Source: Vicia villosa (taxonomy: Eukaryota; Streptophyta; Magnoliopsida; Fabales; Fabaceae). Taken from it: a stretch of DNA of 64,000 nt. Each line of letters starts with the position of its first letter. Positions within the stretch are counted from its first letter, which is position 1. Of this stretch, positions 22,532 to 33,984 are shown piece after piece. Under the pieces are notes generated by a model. It had not been told where the DNA came from. It saw nothing but the letters and a program-made list of their open reading frames with translations, and made no database searches. Both the position numbers and the translations under genes were made by a program. Location of the stretch: the NCBI RefSeq assembly GCF_029867415.1, contig NC_081185.1:83392679-83456678 (forward strand), written 5' to 3'.

Positions 22532-23503
22532 ATCTCCCCCTTTTTGATGATGACAAAAACATATATAAATGATATGAATTTGCAATCAGAATATCAGACG
22601 GCTAAAGACAATTACACATTTATTGCATAAGCATATAATCATAGTGTGTGAATATGTCTCCCCCTGAGATTAACAATCTCCCCCTGAGATAAATAATCTC
22701 CCCCTGAAATAAATACTGGAAGAAATTTATAATAAAGGACTTCCCTGAGTATTTTTCATTTTATTTGAGATGATCACATATGCTTAGATCTTCGGAACAT
22801 TCATAGCTTCTGCTTCTTGCTTCCATAGGACAGCTTCAGAGCTTGAATTTCTTCTTGAATTGCTTCATGCTAGATTGTATCAGAACATTGTTGAATGTAC
22901 CAGAGCATCACCTGAGCTTCTCTACATTCTAAAATGTTACAGAACAAACTTCATGACAAAAGTCAGAGCATGAAAGAATCAGAACATAAAATATGTCTTG
23001 GAGCATACAGAATGCATCATAACATATAATATGTATCAGAACTAAAAAAATATCATAGCATATAAGGGCAAAGAATGAGTTGGAGAATATTCTCTTTTCA
23101 GAATATCAAGACATTCTTCCTTCTTGCTTCTGATTCTGAAGCTTCATAGCACTCAGCCTGCTTCAGTTTCCATTTTCATTTCTCCATGGTTTTGCTTCTC
23201 ATGTTGAGCTTTTAAGATTATCCTCAATCCTGCAAAACACTTAAACAACACAGAACTTACAAGTTCTTGTTAGAAATGTGGGGACTTTCACCCAGCAACT
23301 GATAACATAAATCAGATCATTTATCACATTTTCTCCCCCTTTTTGTCATAGCATCAAAAAGCATAAAAGATTCAGATGAAAAACAAAATACAATGAGAGA
23401 AAAGAAGATATATTTCATTGATTTGTAAGAGAAGTACAAGGAGGATGCAGGGAAAGCAGATGCAAGAAACAACGAAAACTTCTAAGACACAAAGACTAAG
23501 ACC
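22532..23503 (-). other. 3' non-coding region of the Maximus-like element with repeated polypurine tracts
   Basis: On the minus strand AAAAAGGGGGAGAT abuts the LTR (22532-22546). Three more GGGGGAGA copies lie at about 22660-22710 and another at about 23333. No coding sequence. Repeated PPT-like strings before the 3' LTR fit SIRE-type elements. Confidence 0.7.
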
Positions 23504-25927
23504 CTAGCTTGGATAAAATCTTTGCCAGCAGGTCTTGAATCCCAGCATTGCTCTCAGACTGTTGTGCCATAAACGAGCGAAAGTTAGCTTGGTGTCGTCT
23601 TGCCTGTCCATGCGAAAAGCCATCTCAGCCTGGTTCTTCTGAATAACCTCTAGAGTTCTTGCCAGAGCCGAGGGTTCACCAGAATAAGGCTCACAGCTTC
23701 TGTTCAACGGATCAGCATGGAGCACCATAGCTTCCATAGCAGTCTTCTGAGAGATATCATTAGAAGTATTTTCCTCAGCAGGAATATCTTCAGCAGAATG
23801 ATCTTCAGCTTCAGCTTCAGCATCTTCCATGACAACATCTTCGCCATACACAGGAGCAGGAAGATCAGAATCTCCATTCTCAAGAGCTTGCAGAATGGCA
23901 GCTAGATTCCTTGGGGCAGAAGGACCTTCAACTTCTGGAGGGGCAGCAACTTCTGGGATTACCATATCAGGATCCTGTTCAGAAGAATTTGCTCTCATAA
24001 AGTCAAACAGCCATCTGAAATCTCCAAGAAGCACTGGATACTGAGGTCTCCAGACCACAATATCTCTACATGAATTAGCTTCCATTGCAGCAGCAATTCC
24101 TGCTTCTTCCAGCTCATACACAAACCTCCTCTCTTCAAGACAGACTCGGTTCCTGATTGGATGAAAGTAACTTCCACCACCCATTTCAAGAAGATAGCCA
24201 GCATAGGCAGGGGCAGCAGCCACTAGTCTTCTCTGAACATCCATGGCTTCCACTTGAAAATCCTGACGAAAGCTTCTGCACAGATTCCTAGTAGAGACAT
24301 CATCAAGTTCATGCAGGAAGGCATCCTTCAATAGATCCAGCCTGCTGATAACTTCATTTCTGAATACCTCCAGAAAGATGACAGGTTCAAGTTCAGGTTC
24401 AGGAGGATTGAAGGAGAATTTGTAGTCTGGGTAGAGAAGGCAGTAAGGGTTGGGTGTTCTAGTGGGAAAAGGATGGGATGGAATAGATGTGGTTGAAGAA
24501 GATGGAATATCTGTGAAGGAGGTTGATGAGGAAGGTGTATTTGTGGGTGTGGGAAGGATGGTAGTTATGGGGGTAGGGTTGAGAACTTGAGAAGATGATG
24601 GTTTTTGCAGGGTGTTTAAAGAAGATGGTATAGGGGTAGGAGTTTGAGCAGAGGGAGGTGATTGAGGGATATTTTCAGGGGTGAAGGTTACTTGAGGTTC
24701 AGAAGAAGAGGCTTGGATAGAGGATTCAGAAGGTGGAGGTTGGTACACTTGCCTAGAGAAGTTACCTGATCTTATTGCCCTGAAGGAATCAACCTTAAGA
24801 GGGTCATAAATGACCTTTTGCCTTATTTCTCTCTCAGCAGCTTCTTGTGCAGCCTTTCTTTTTAGCCTCTTTTCTCTTTTCTTCTTATCCTCCTTCTTGA
24901 GGTCAGCTTGAGAAGGAAGCACTCTTCCACGCATCCATGCAGGATCAATAGAAGAAGAATTTCTCACAGAAGCTTCCAAATAGAGCTTAACCTCTTGGCA
25001 AAGTTCTGCTTGGAACAAAGTTGAAAAACCTGCAACTGGAATCCTTCTGTGTTGAATATCAAAAGGAACAACAATTATCTCCTTGACAAGTTCCATTCTT
25101 AGCAAGTCAAGACCATTTAAGATAGAACCCCTAGAGATTTTGAAGAAGTTAGGAGTTCCCACAGACCTTAGGGAGTTCATCAAATCACTTTCAATCAGAA
25201 TGTCTGAGATCATTCTGGCGAAAGGAACAACATTTCGTGGAAAATGAGGAAATTTCGCGCGTTCATCATCCCTTGACTCTTCAATAGCCAACTTTAAATT
25301 CTCAAAGATGACTTTTGAGATGCTAATTTCAATCCTTTTTCCAATACAGAAAAGAGTGTACTTGTGATCAGTACTGATGTAAGATGAAGAGAAACATCTC
25401 TTTCTGTGATGAAGAGAGCCTAGAATAATCTCCACCCAAACCTGATAAAAGGGTTTCAAAGTACCAGTTCGGTGTGCTTCAACACTGGTAGCACACGATA
25501 TCTCCTTGTCAACCTGGAACCAATCAACTCTGCCAGGAAGAGGACCAGTGACCACTTCTTCATCGTCCAAGTTGTACAACTTCCTGATTAACTTCTCAGT
25601 TACCATAACTTCATGCCCTAGCACGAAAGAGAGAATGGCGGTTGGAGTAACAGTTGCATGAACCCAGAAATCTTTCACAAGCTCTGGAAAACTTGTTCCA
25701 GCCAATCTAGCCAAGTAGTTTAACCATCCTTGTGCCATGACCTTAGCATCAGGTTTGAAACCATATGCTTTCAGATTTTCAAAGTCCACAGAGGACTCAC
25801 AAAGGACTTCCAACTCAGACGGAGGAATGGAGCAAGTCTTCAGAGGAGCGTATTTGTGCATGTTGTATACCAGTTGAGATGAAGACATTTCTATTACTGG
25901 GTTTGATGTGCTTGATGAAGGATTCAT
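23504..25927 (-). CDS. Long 3' ORF of the Maximus-like element (env-position protein)
   Basis: 807 codons, uninterrupted. Residues about 1-350 form a folded-looking domain (FENLKAYGFKPDAKVMAQGW, FWVHATVTPTAILSFVLGHEV, LIRKLYNLDDEEV) that resembles the putative plant transposon-protein domain seen in many plant retroelement ORFs. Residues about 350-400 are very basic (KKEDKKKREKRLKRKAAQEA). Then comes a Pro/Ser/Thr-rich low-complexity region (about 410-520), a second helical domain with an acidic stretch, and a C-terminal coiled-coil-like part. SIRE-type elements carry an ORF here that has been called env-like, but I see no N-terminal signal peptide or convincing membrane anchor. Its function is unknown. 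It stays open while pol has decayed. It begins about 490 bases after the end of pol. Confidence 0.8.
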   Translation of the reverse strand: MNPSSSTSNPVIEMSSSQLVYNMHKYAPLKTCSIPPSELEVLCESSVDFENLKAYGFKPDAKVMAQGWLNYLARLAGTSFPELVKDFWVHATVTPTAILSFVLGHEVMVTEKLIRKLYNLDDEEVVTGPLPGRVDWFQVDKEISCATSVEAHRTGTLKPFYQVWVEIILGSLHHRKRCFSSSYISTDHKYTLFCIGKRIEISISKVIFENLKLAIEESRDDERAKFPHFPRNVVPFARMISDILIESDLMNSLRSVGTPNFFKISRGSILNGLDLLRMELVKEIIVVPFDIQHRRIPVAGFSTLFQAELCQEVKLYLEASVRNSSSIDPAWMRGRVLPSQADLKKEDKKKREKRLKRKAAQEAAEREIRQKVIYDPLKVDSFRAIRSGNFSRQVYQPPPSESSIQASSSEPQVTFTPENIPQSPPSAQTPTPIPSSLNTLQKPSSSQVLNPTPITTILPTPTNTPSSSTSFTDIPSSSTTSIPSHPFPTRTPNPYCLLYPDYKFSFNPPEPELEPVIFLEVFRNEVISRLDLLKDAFLHELDDVSTRNLCRSFRQDFQVEAMDVQRRLVAAAPAYAGYLLEMGGGSYFHPIRNRVCLEERRFVYELEEAGIAAAMEANSCRDIVVWRPQYPVLLGDFRWLFDFMRANSSEQDPDMVIPEVAAPPEVEGPSAPRNLAAILQALENGDSDLPAPVYGEDVVMEDAEAEAEDHSAEDIPAEENTSNDISQKTAMEAMVLHADPLNRSCEPYSGEPSALARTLEVIQKNQAEMAFRMDRQDDTKLTFARLWHNSLRAMLGFKTCWQRFYPS

Positions 25928-26418
25928 GGTGATATTCAGAAACTCAAGCTAGGGTTTGAATGCAGAGAGAGAGGGAATGCAAAGAGAGAGAGAGAGAGAG
26001 ATAATGAAATGACACTGAATGCAAAGGGAGAAAAGAGGGAACAATAACGTTTGAAAGAAAATAAAAGAATATTAAATGAGGGAAAAAATAAAAGATAAAA
26101 AGAAATGATGAAATGCATTTAATGTTGCGTGACGTGAGGAGAGAGAATAATGACAAATGAAGTGATTAGCACAGTTACCTAGGGCGGCGTCTCCCTATCT
26201 GAGAGCATGCTTGTCCAGAAATAGTAAACACGTGTTTACCATCTGAAGAGCTACTTGACAGCTGTTTTACTATTAAAGAAATTCTGAAACAACTTAGATA
26301 ATAAATCGTTAGTAATAACAGAATCAGAAATTCTAATTGATTAATATCAGAACTTCTTATAAACACATAAACCTAAAACATTTCAGACAATAACCATATA
26401 TGAGATCTTCTCATCTTC
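25928..26418 (-). other. Spacer between pol and the 3' ORF
   Basis: About 490 bases without a coding region. Contains an (ag)n microsatellite (about 25968-26000) and AT-rich sequence. Confidence 0.6.
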
Positions 26419-26629
26419 TCATTCTGGGCATAAATCCATACTGATATTTTTCAGAATGAACTTAAACCTATCTTCAGCAAGGGGTTTAGTAAAGATATCA
26501 GCCCATTGATGGTCTGTATCCACAAAGTTTAAAGAGAGGACGCCCTTCTGAACATAGTCCCTAATGAAATGATGTTTAATCTCAATATGTTTAGCTTTTG
26601 AATGTAGAATAGGGTTTTTAGATAAACAT
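26419..26629 (-). pseudogene. pol: RNase H C-terminal end of the split copia pol
   Basis: Read on the minus strand from 26629, this segment encodes the end of the copia RNase H region, with KHIEIKHHFIRDYV, VDTDHQWADIFTKPL and a stop at 26419-26421. It completes the reading frame interrupted at 33985: the five bases aacat are present both at 26625-26629 and at 33985-33989, as expected for a target-site duplication. It is separated from the rest of pol by 7.36 kb of inserted element. Confidence 0.85.
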
Positions 26630-28174
26630 TGTAGATGTTTTGATTGGCTGCATTTTGTGGTAAAACATTCATGTGTATTATGTTGTCTTGACTAAGGTCA
26701 TGACATGTGGTGTGTGGTGTTAAAGGTTATGCAGGTTCTGGTTGTGTAAGCTAATACATGCTGTGTTAGTTGGATGTCATGCCCGACGTCAAGACATCAG
26801 TATTCGACAGCAGTAGCTCTTACGTTTTCTGTTCTGTTTCTATTATGTTTCCTTATTTATCTTAGTCTTTATTTTGGGAAACTAAAGATTATGTTGATTG
26901 TACATCAATAATAGAACAAATCATGGGCTGTCTTTATGGCACCCTGATATGTGAGAAACAGAGAATTGAAGTGAAGAATACTGTTTGCTGTGATTTATAC
27001 AGAACAGGTACAACATCAAGATGTTCTATGGAATGTCACGACATGCTCTTTGACATCAGTATTTGACAGCAGTTACTGTTATATTTAGCTGTCACGCGCC
27101 TGCTAAGCTGGAATATAAAGATTCAGTAAGTACTCAAAAGATGCAGAATATTCTATGGAATATTATGCAATCCTATGTGGTGCAGGTTTAGAGATCAAGA
27201 GAATCAAGATTAGAATATTGGAGAATTATGCAGTTTCCAATTATGAAGATAAATTAGGAAACTTATGATTGAAGACCTTGTTTTTAGCAGAAAGTTTTCT
27301 GTGATTTGTAACAGCAAATAATGTTGCGGTTGTAAGCCCAAGTCCAGTTGGGAATAGGTTATAAATAGGAAACGTTGTAACCTAGTTTATTAAGCTAGCC
27401 GGCGTTTAGAAAGATGTAACCATTAGGGTTAGCCGTGTAGGTGAACCTCCCGGTTTGTGGGAAGGTCACTGATTTGTGCCTCGAAGCCTGTAGGTAAGAG
27501 GTTTGTTTTATTCACTCAGAAGTTGTGAAGCAATGAGTGGAGTTGTGTTCTTGGAGGAAGCTTTGAAGCAACTCTAAGTTATGTTAATTTGTGTATTTAG
27601 AATATTGGTAATATGGCCGTCGATGTAGTGGCTGAGTTGTTGACTGCTAGACATCATTGTTGTGATTGGGAGTGGAATGGAGATATTCCATATCTAGGGA
27701 GAACCTAGGTAGAGGGGTCATTGGGTAGTGATTAAGTGAGGAGTTGTAAACTGGAAGTTTAGCTCTGAATTAATACTGCTAATAGTGGACTTCATCCCTG
27801 GCTTGGTATGCCCCCAGAGTAGGTTGGTTAGACCGAACTGGGTGAACAATTCTGTGTGTTCGTTACTGTTTGTATGTTGTTCTTTATTTTCTGCACTGGT
27901 TTATTAATCTGGTATAAGATGTCGTAACATCCAATATGACATCAGGGAATACTTCCAAAGCTTGTTCTTTTACAAAACCACCTCAGATCAAAATCTGGTT
28001 GTGATAACTGAGTTATGATTATGCATAAATGGTTCCAGTATTATTATGATAGTTTAGCATACAGGTGTTGAACCAAAATTAAAGATCATCCTATCCTACC
28101 ATTGCTGCGTTTATAACAGACCAGATGTCATGGCATCGTATATGACATCTGGGTTCTGTCATACCAGAATTTCA
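26630..28174 (+). repeat. 5' LTR of the LARD-like element
   Basis: 1545 bp. Contains TATAAATAG (27360-27368) as a probable TATA box. An 11-bp inverted repeat (ccagatgtcat 28121-28131, atgacatctgg 28142-28152) lies close to its right end. Confidence 0.9.
27360..27368 (+). promoter_or_regulatory. Probable TATA box of the LARD-like LTR
   Basis: TATAAATAG, repeated unchanged at 33170-33178 in the other LTR. It lies in the middle of the LTR, where the U3/R boundary would be expected about 30 bp downstream. Confidence 0.5.
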
Positions 28175-28175
28175 A

Positions 28176-28191
28176 TTGGTATCAGAGCAGG
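28176..28191 (+). other. Primer binding site, initiator tRNA-Met type
   Basis: ttggtatcagagcagg follows the LTR after one base. TGGTATCAGAGC is the standard copia-type PBS for initiator tRNA-Met. Confidence 0.9.
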
Positions 28192-31100
28192 CATCCTATT
28201 CTGTTTCAGGATGAGATCGAGGGATGATACTTTCTGGTGCATGGTAAAGGAGAAGAAGAGCACTTGATTGAGATGTAAAGCCTGCCCGGTTTGATCTCTA
28301 TGTTAAAGGAGTGATCAGGAGACGACTGGTTTTTACTGGAGGATGTATGCCATGGAAGTTTCAGCAGATCTAAAGAAAACACATGGTTTTATTTTTTTTT
28401 CATCTCAGAAGAAGATTTTTCTGCAAATCCGGTATTGAAGACAAATTTGTCCAGGATACGTATTTTTTAAGGAAGAAGGTGAAGCTATAAGTGTTAATAT
28501 CAAATTCTTCATGCGGGAGTGAGGATCTTGATAAATTATCTCTTAAACTTATTTGTGACCTAATTAAGAGAATCTTCTTGATTATGGCGTCCAATATGAT
28601 CCTGATATATCTGAAGATGAACCTTCTTGTGAAAATTTTCTCTAAACAAAGGAATTGTCATCTAGAGAGAAGTTGAAGGTCCAAAGTCACCGTTAATGTC
28701 ATGACATCGTAAGACACTTTAGCACTTTATTATATATGATCAGTCAAGACCTGTCAGGTTGAAGGTGCTATGAAGTATCTCTGGAGTTGTGTTCGATGAA
28801 GCTAGGGCTGATGAAAGATAAGGGTATTAATCTTATTCTGGTCTATAAAATGCTTGAGCTTATTTCTCATGATCTCTGAGTTCTTCAAGAAGGATTAAAA
28901 GGAGATCTGTGTGTAATGGCAGAAGCCGGCATAACTGAAAAATCTGCTGAACAAGGAGGGTTCATATGATTGGTTGAATGGTCCCTAGAAGTTGGAGGAT
29001 GGACCATTCATGACAAGGTAAGAATGAAACCTACCTGTTGTTGTATGCCAAGGGAGCAGCCATGTTAGTAGGTTATTGTTGTTTGGATATTGATTTACTT
29101 TCAAACCCAACCTAGTGCACCTGGATTGATATGTTTGTGCAAAGGTTATTGTGTTAGGCCTGAGGTTTGTTGAGGTTAAATTTTAGTTGCTTTCCGCTGC
29201 ACGGTATTTTTGTTAACCATGGTTTATATAAGTATAGTCCCCTCAACTGGGGTATAAAGTATGTATAGGTATAACTCATGGATTTAGTTGCCTCTAGTAG
29301 GGATGTTATATGATGAGACTTTTATGTACAATGCATGGATAAGCGGTGTGGAATTTCCATGATTGTTAGTTTGAGAGGGAGATTTGGTTAACCTCCCCAC
29401 GTCTGGTTCAGCCTTGTGTTTAGTTGGCTGTTGAACGGTGTCACATGGATCTGGCTGTTGCATGACACATTTGTAAGAAAAGATTCATCTATCTCTTTCC
29501 TAAGGGTGAATCTAATTGGGAAAGGATTTAAGATCAATTGCTATTTGTGCCAAGTACAAGTATTTAATTGATTATCCTTGGAGTTCAAGATAACTGATGT
29601 TCTTAAAGATGTTGGAACATCTCTTCTTCAAGACCCTGTACAGGAAGGATAGTGCATTTGTTCTCTGAAAAACATTGCATGGCAAGAAACATGTTCAGCT
29701 TTGGAGTTCACAAGAAGAAGAAGACATCATCATCTTGATGGTGGTTACTTGGATCAGTTTATTTCTGATCTATGTAAGGAAGTGCATTGGCTAATGTACA
29801 CTGTGAAGCCAAGAACAAGTGGCAGTATTCTTGACATCATGGAAACAGCTTTGCTCAATGAAGTGTCATCCTTGGTACAGCTAGAGGATTAGTCTCTAAC
29901 TAGTCCTTCTGATGACTCATGCATCAGAGTGTCTGGTGTCGTTAGAAAAGAAGCAGGGATTCATCAAAATGTGGGCTTGGATGACTTAACTGCATAACTG
30001 CGGGATGGAGGTTGCTTACTCAAACTTGGTTTCACAACCAGGTCTATGAGAGCATTGAACTCTGGTTCTGTAAAGGGAGGAAGTCCTTTCAAGTGGCAGA
30101 AGAAGGAACTGATGGCATACTGGTATGCAGCTATCAGTTGAAGAACAAATGTTCTGGTGCTAAACTTATGTAGTGTGAGTACATTTGTTTGGAACCTACT
30201 CCTGATCTGGAAGAGGAGACATCTGCTTTTTGTGTTGATTGGTCAGAATACAATCAACTGAACCTTCCATCCCAAATGTCAGTTTAGTTCAGGCATAAGC
30301 TTATGGGATTTGGAAGTAGAGCTCAGTGCAAGTGAAAGGATTCATTCAGGTTTTCTTTTCAAGACCTCTATGAAAATTCAAGATGAGCTTATATCTGGTA
30401 TGTTCTTTTGATCAAAGGAACCAGATGTGTGAATTGTTTTCTTAACCATAGAACAGTTAGTGGTGAAAACTGAATACTGTGTATCGTGCATAGTGAAATA
30501 TGGTTTTGAATATTGTGTGATGAATCAAGGGAGTCAGATTACTGTGTGGAATCTGAGGTATTTTCAGGAGTTATGTCATAAGTGAATCTGTTCCAGAAAC
30601 CTTGTTGAGGGAATCTCCTCATGGGGTACAGATTGTGGCATCCATTATCTCAAAGTCAGAAGAGAAGTCTGAAGAAAAGCTTATTGAGATATGGCATATA
30701 TTATCCCTTAATCATGAGTGATGTGTAGCTGAGCTGATGGTGTTGGTCGTGCTTTATTTGTCTTTCCCCAAGTGTCATACAGGAGATGTTGAATGAGAAA
30801 TCCAAAGAGTCTAAATGAATGATGTCATAACAAATGTTGTAACATCATTGTCAATGCTTTCATGAATGAAGAAGAGATCATTTAGAAGGACCTGGTGTGA
30901 GCAGCAAATTCTATCTGAGTGACTAATAGGTGCTTTGACGGGAGACTTAGTACTTATTGGATGTACAGCCTGAATACAGATTCATATACTCTGTCGGGAG
31001 CTAAGTATGTGTATGAAGTGTCCATGGTCCGATTTGAACTATGCATCAATTATAGTTCTGTGTTATCTTCAATTAAGCATTAAGAAAGGCAATGGTTGGC

Positions 31101-32439
31101 TGGTGAGTTGATTCAAGAAGAAGAAACATATAGGAGATGGTGAGTATCTTGATGGGAGCTGGATATTTACATCAACTATGTGGAAGAAGAAGAAGATGTA
31201 TGTGATGCTTTGTTTTGTATGTTACATCACAACACTTGAAGACACCAGTAAAGATTAGGTTCTAACCTATCTGTTGAAGACATGTTCTGGAAATTCGTGT
31301 TTACTTTCATGATGAAGACTTCAGTAGTGAGTATGACTATGAAGACAGAAGTTTGGTGAGATGATCAACATAGCTGTAGATAAAAAGGATTCTTCTAATT
31401 CTAATTCGAGAAACATCATATCAAGGAGGATTTCAAATTATCTTGGCAGACCATGATCAGAGTGCAACTCGGTAGGGTTATGATCAACAAGTGGAAGAAG
31501 TGGCAGTTCTTTATGTTGAGTCTGTGGCAACCTTTCTTGGAAGCATCAAGTGTCAAAAGGTTATTTGTTAATTATTTCAGGTGGAGATAAGGTGGTAGAC
31601 TTGAATCTGTTGAAGAAAGAGAAATGGAGTTAGTTGAATGTACTGAGCTGTTCAACTGTATCTTAATGTTATACAAGATGTTATAACATCTAAATTCTGA
31701 TGTGAGTATATTTTGTAAAGGAGTTACTTTGTAATAGTGGAGTGTGTCAGCTAGTTAGTTGGGCAGAGGGTGCGCTCTTGAAGATATGAAGATGCGTCTT
31801 ATATTTTCCATTCATCATTACAAGTTTTCCTGTATGAAGCACAAATTATCTCAGATAGGGGGAGTGTCTTCTTAGTTCAAGATATAATTCTAGAAAACTA
31901 TCTTGGTCTGTTATACTCTATCATCATAATGAAGGTGGTCCAAGTCAGCAGGAGCTTTTTCAACTTAGTTAGAGGAAGTTTCTTATGAAAAGGTTTATTT
32001 AACAAGATGTATCATTACAGTCAGCTTTTCTGGGAATGGTTGAATCTAATCATGTGCATCTGGTATCCACAAATCTTGAACTCGTCTAGTGGCTGCATGT
32101 CAACAAGTGTTGGAAGGCTCTTCACAGTTGCAATATACAGTCTCAAGGTGGTCATGTTGAAGAGTAACTTTTAAGGGGGAGATGTCCGTTGCTTTGGCAA
32201 CATTTATGGCCAAACAGGGGGAGAAGAGAGTGTCACCCCAGATCATATTGAACAAGTTGGTTCTGTTCATGTTATGTGATAGTGTAGCTTGTGGAACTTG
32301 TTCAGCACGACTGATGTTTTGATGTTTTGATGTGCTTTAGCAATTTTGCATAACTGGTAGTTTGCTAGTTGTTTTTCTACTATGTTTCTCTAATGTCGTG
32401 ACAGAATGTTTTAGCCAAAAATTTGCCAAAGGGGGAGAT
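28192..32439 (+). other. Non-coding interior of the LARD-like element
   Basis: 4.25 kb without a usable reading frame and with no retroelement motif that I can read. Phrases such as gatgttataacatc and aatgttgtaacatc recur, and runs of gaagaagaag are common. Several GGGGGAG strings occur near the right end (31857, 32174, 32216 and 32430). The last forms the PPT next to the LTR. It may be a decayed copia interior or unrelated filler; I cannot tell which. Confidence 0.7.
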
Positions 32440-33984
32440 TGTAGATGTTTTGATTGGCTGCATTTTGTGGTAAAACATTCATGTGTATTATGTTGTCTTG
32501 ACTAAGGTCATGACATGTGGTGTGTGGTGTTAAAGGTTATGCAGGTTCTGGTTGTGTAAGCTAATACATGCTGTGTTAGTTGGATGTCATGCCCGACGTC
32601 AAGACATCAGTATTTGACAGCAGTAGCTCTTACGTTTTCTGTTCTGTTTCTATTATGTTTCCTTATTTATCTTAGTCTTTATTTTGGGAAACTAAAGATT
32701 ATGTTGATTGTACATCAGTAATAGAACAAATCATGGGCTGTCTTTTTGGCACCCTGATATGTGAGAAGCAGAGAATTGAAGTGAAGAATACTGTTTGCTG
32801 TGATTTATACAGAACAGGTACAACATCAAGATGTTCTATGGAATGTCACGACATGCCCTGTGACATCAGTATTTGACAGCAGTTACTGTTATATTTAGCT
32901 GTCACGCGCCTGCTGAGCTGGAATATAAAGATTCAGTAAGTACTCAAAAGATGCAGAATATTCTATGGAATATTATGCAATCCTATGTGGCACAGGTTTA
33001 GAGATCAAGAGAATCAAGATTAGAATATTGGAGAATTATGCAGTTTCCAATTATGAAGATAAATTAGGAAACTTATGATTGGAGACCTTGTTTTTAGCAG
33101 AAAGTTTTCTGTGATTTGTAACAGCAAATAATGCTGCGGTTGTAAGCCCAAGTCCAGTTGGGAATAGGTTATAAATAGGAAACGTTGTAACCTAGTTTAT
33201 TAAGCTAGCCGGCGTTTAGAAAGATGTAACCATTAGGGTTAGCCGTGTAGGTGAACCTCCCGGTTTGTGGGAAGGTCACTGATTTGTGCCTCGAAGCCTG
33301 TAGGTAAGAGGTTTGTTTTATTCACTCAGAAGTTGTGAAGCAATGAGTGGAGTTGTGTTCTTGGAGGAAGCTTTGAAGCAACTCTAAGTTATGTTTATTT
33401 GTGTATTTAGAATATTGGTAATATGGCCGTCGATGTAGTGGCTAAGTTGTTGACTGCTAGACATCATTGTTGTGATTGGGAGTGGAATGGAGATATTCCA
33501 TATCTAGGGAGAACCTAGGTAGAGGGGTCATTGGGTAGTGATTAAGTGAGGAGTTGTAAACTGGAAGTTTAGCTCTGAATTAATACTGCTAATAGTGGAC
33601 TTCATCCCTGGCTTGGTATGCCCCCAGAGTAGGTTGGTTAGACCGAACTGGGTGAACAATTCTGTGTGTTCGTTACTGTTTGTATGCTGTTCTTTATTTT
33701 CTGCACTGGTTTATTAATCTGGTATAAGATGTCATAACATCCAATATGACATCAGGGAATACTTCCAAAGCTTGTTCTTTTACAGAACCACCTCAGATCA
33801 AAATCTGGTTGTGATAACTGAGTTATTATTATGCATAAATGGTTCCAGTATTATTATGATAGTTTAGCATACAGGTGTTGAACCAAAATTAAAGATCATC
33901 CTATCCTACCATTGCTGCGTTTATAACAGACCAGATGTCACGGCATCGTATATGACATCTGGGTTCTGTCATACCAGAATTTCA
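32440..33984 (+). repeat. 3' LTR of the LARD-like element
   Basis: Same length (1545 bp) as the left LTR, with about 18 substitutions and no visible indel. It is directly preceded by a PPT and followed by the aacat target duplication. Confidence 0.9.

Larger units (their letters stand above)
26630..33984 (+). mobile_element. Complete non-coding LTR retrotransposon (LARD-like), copia-type PBS
   Basis: Two direct LTRs of 1545 bp (26630-28174 and 32440-33984), tgtagatg...atttca ends, and a 5-bp duplication aacat on both sides (26625-26629, 33985-33989). A PBS fits initiator tRNA-Met (28176-28191) and a PPT (ccaaagggggagat) abuts the right LTR. The 4.27-kb interior has no frame longer than about 65 codons, so it must use proteins supplied by a relative. 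I counted about 18 differences between the LTRs (1.2%). It sits within RNase H of the Maximus-like element, in the opposite orientation. Confidence 0.9.

Noticed and set aside
23504..25927. Retroviral-type envelope gene
   Set aside because: No signal peptide, furin-like site or membrane anchor is visible, so I call it only a 3' ORF of unknown role.
28192..32439. Small frames in the LARD-like interior (for example 29701-29892) as genes
   Set aside because: All are about 65 codons or shorter, with no recognisable domain; expected by chance in 4 kb.
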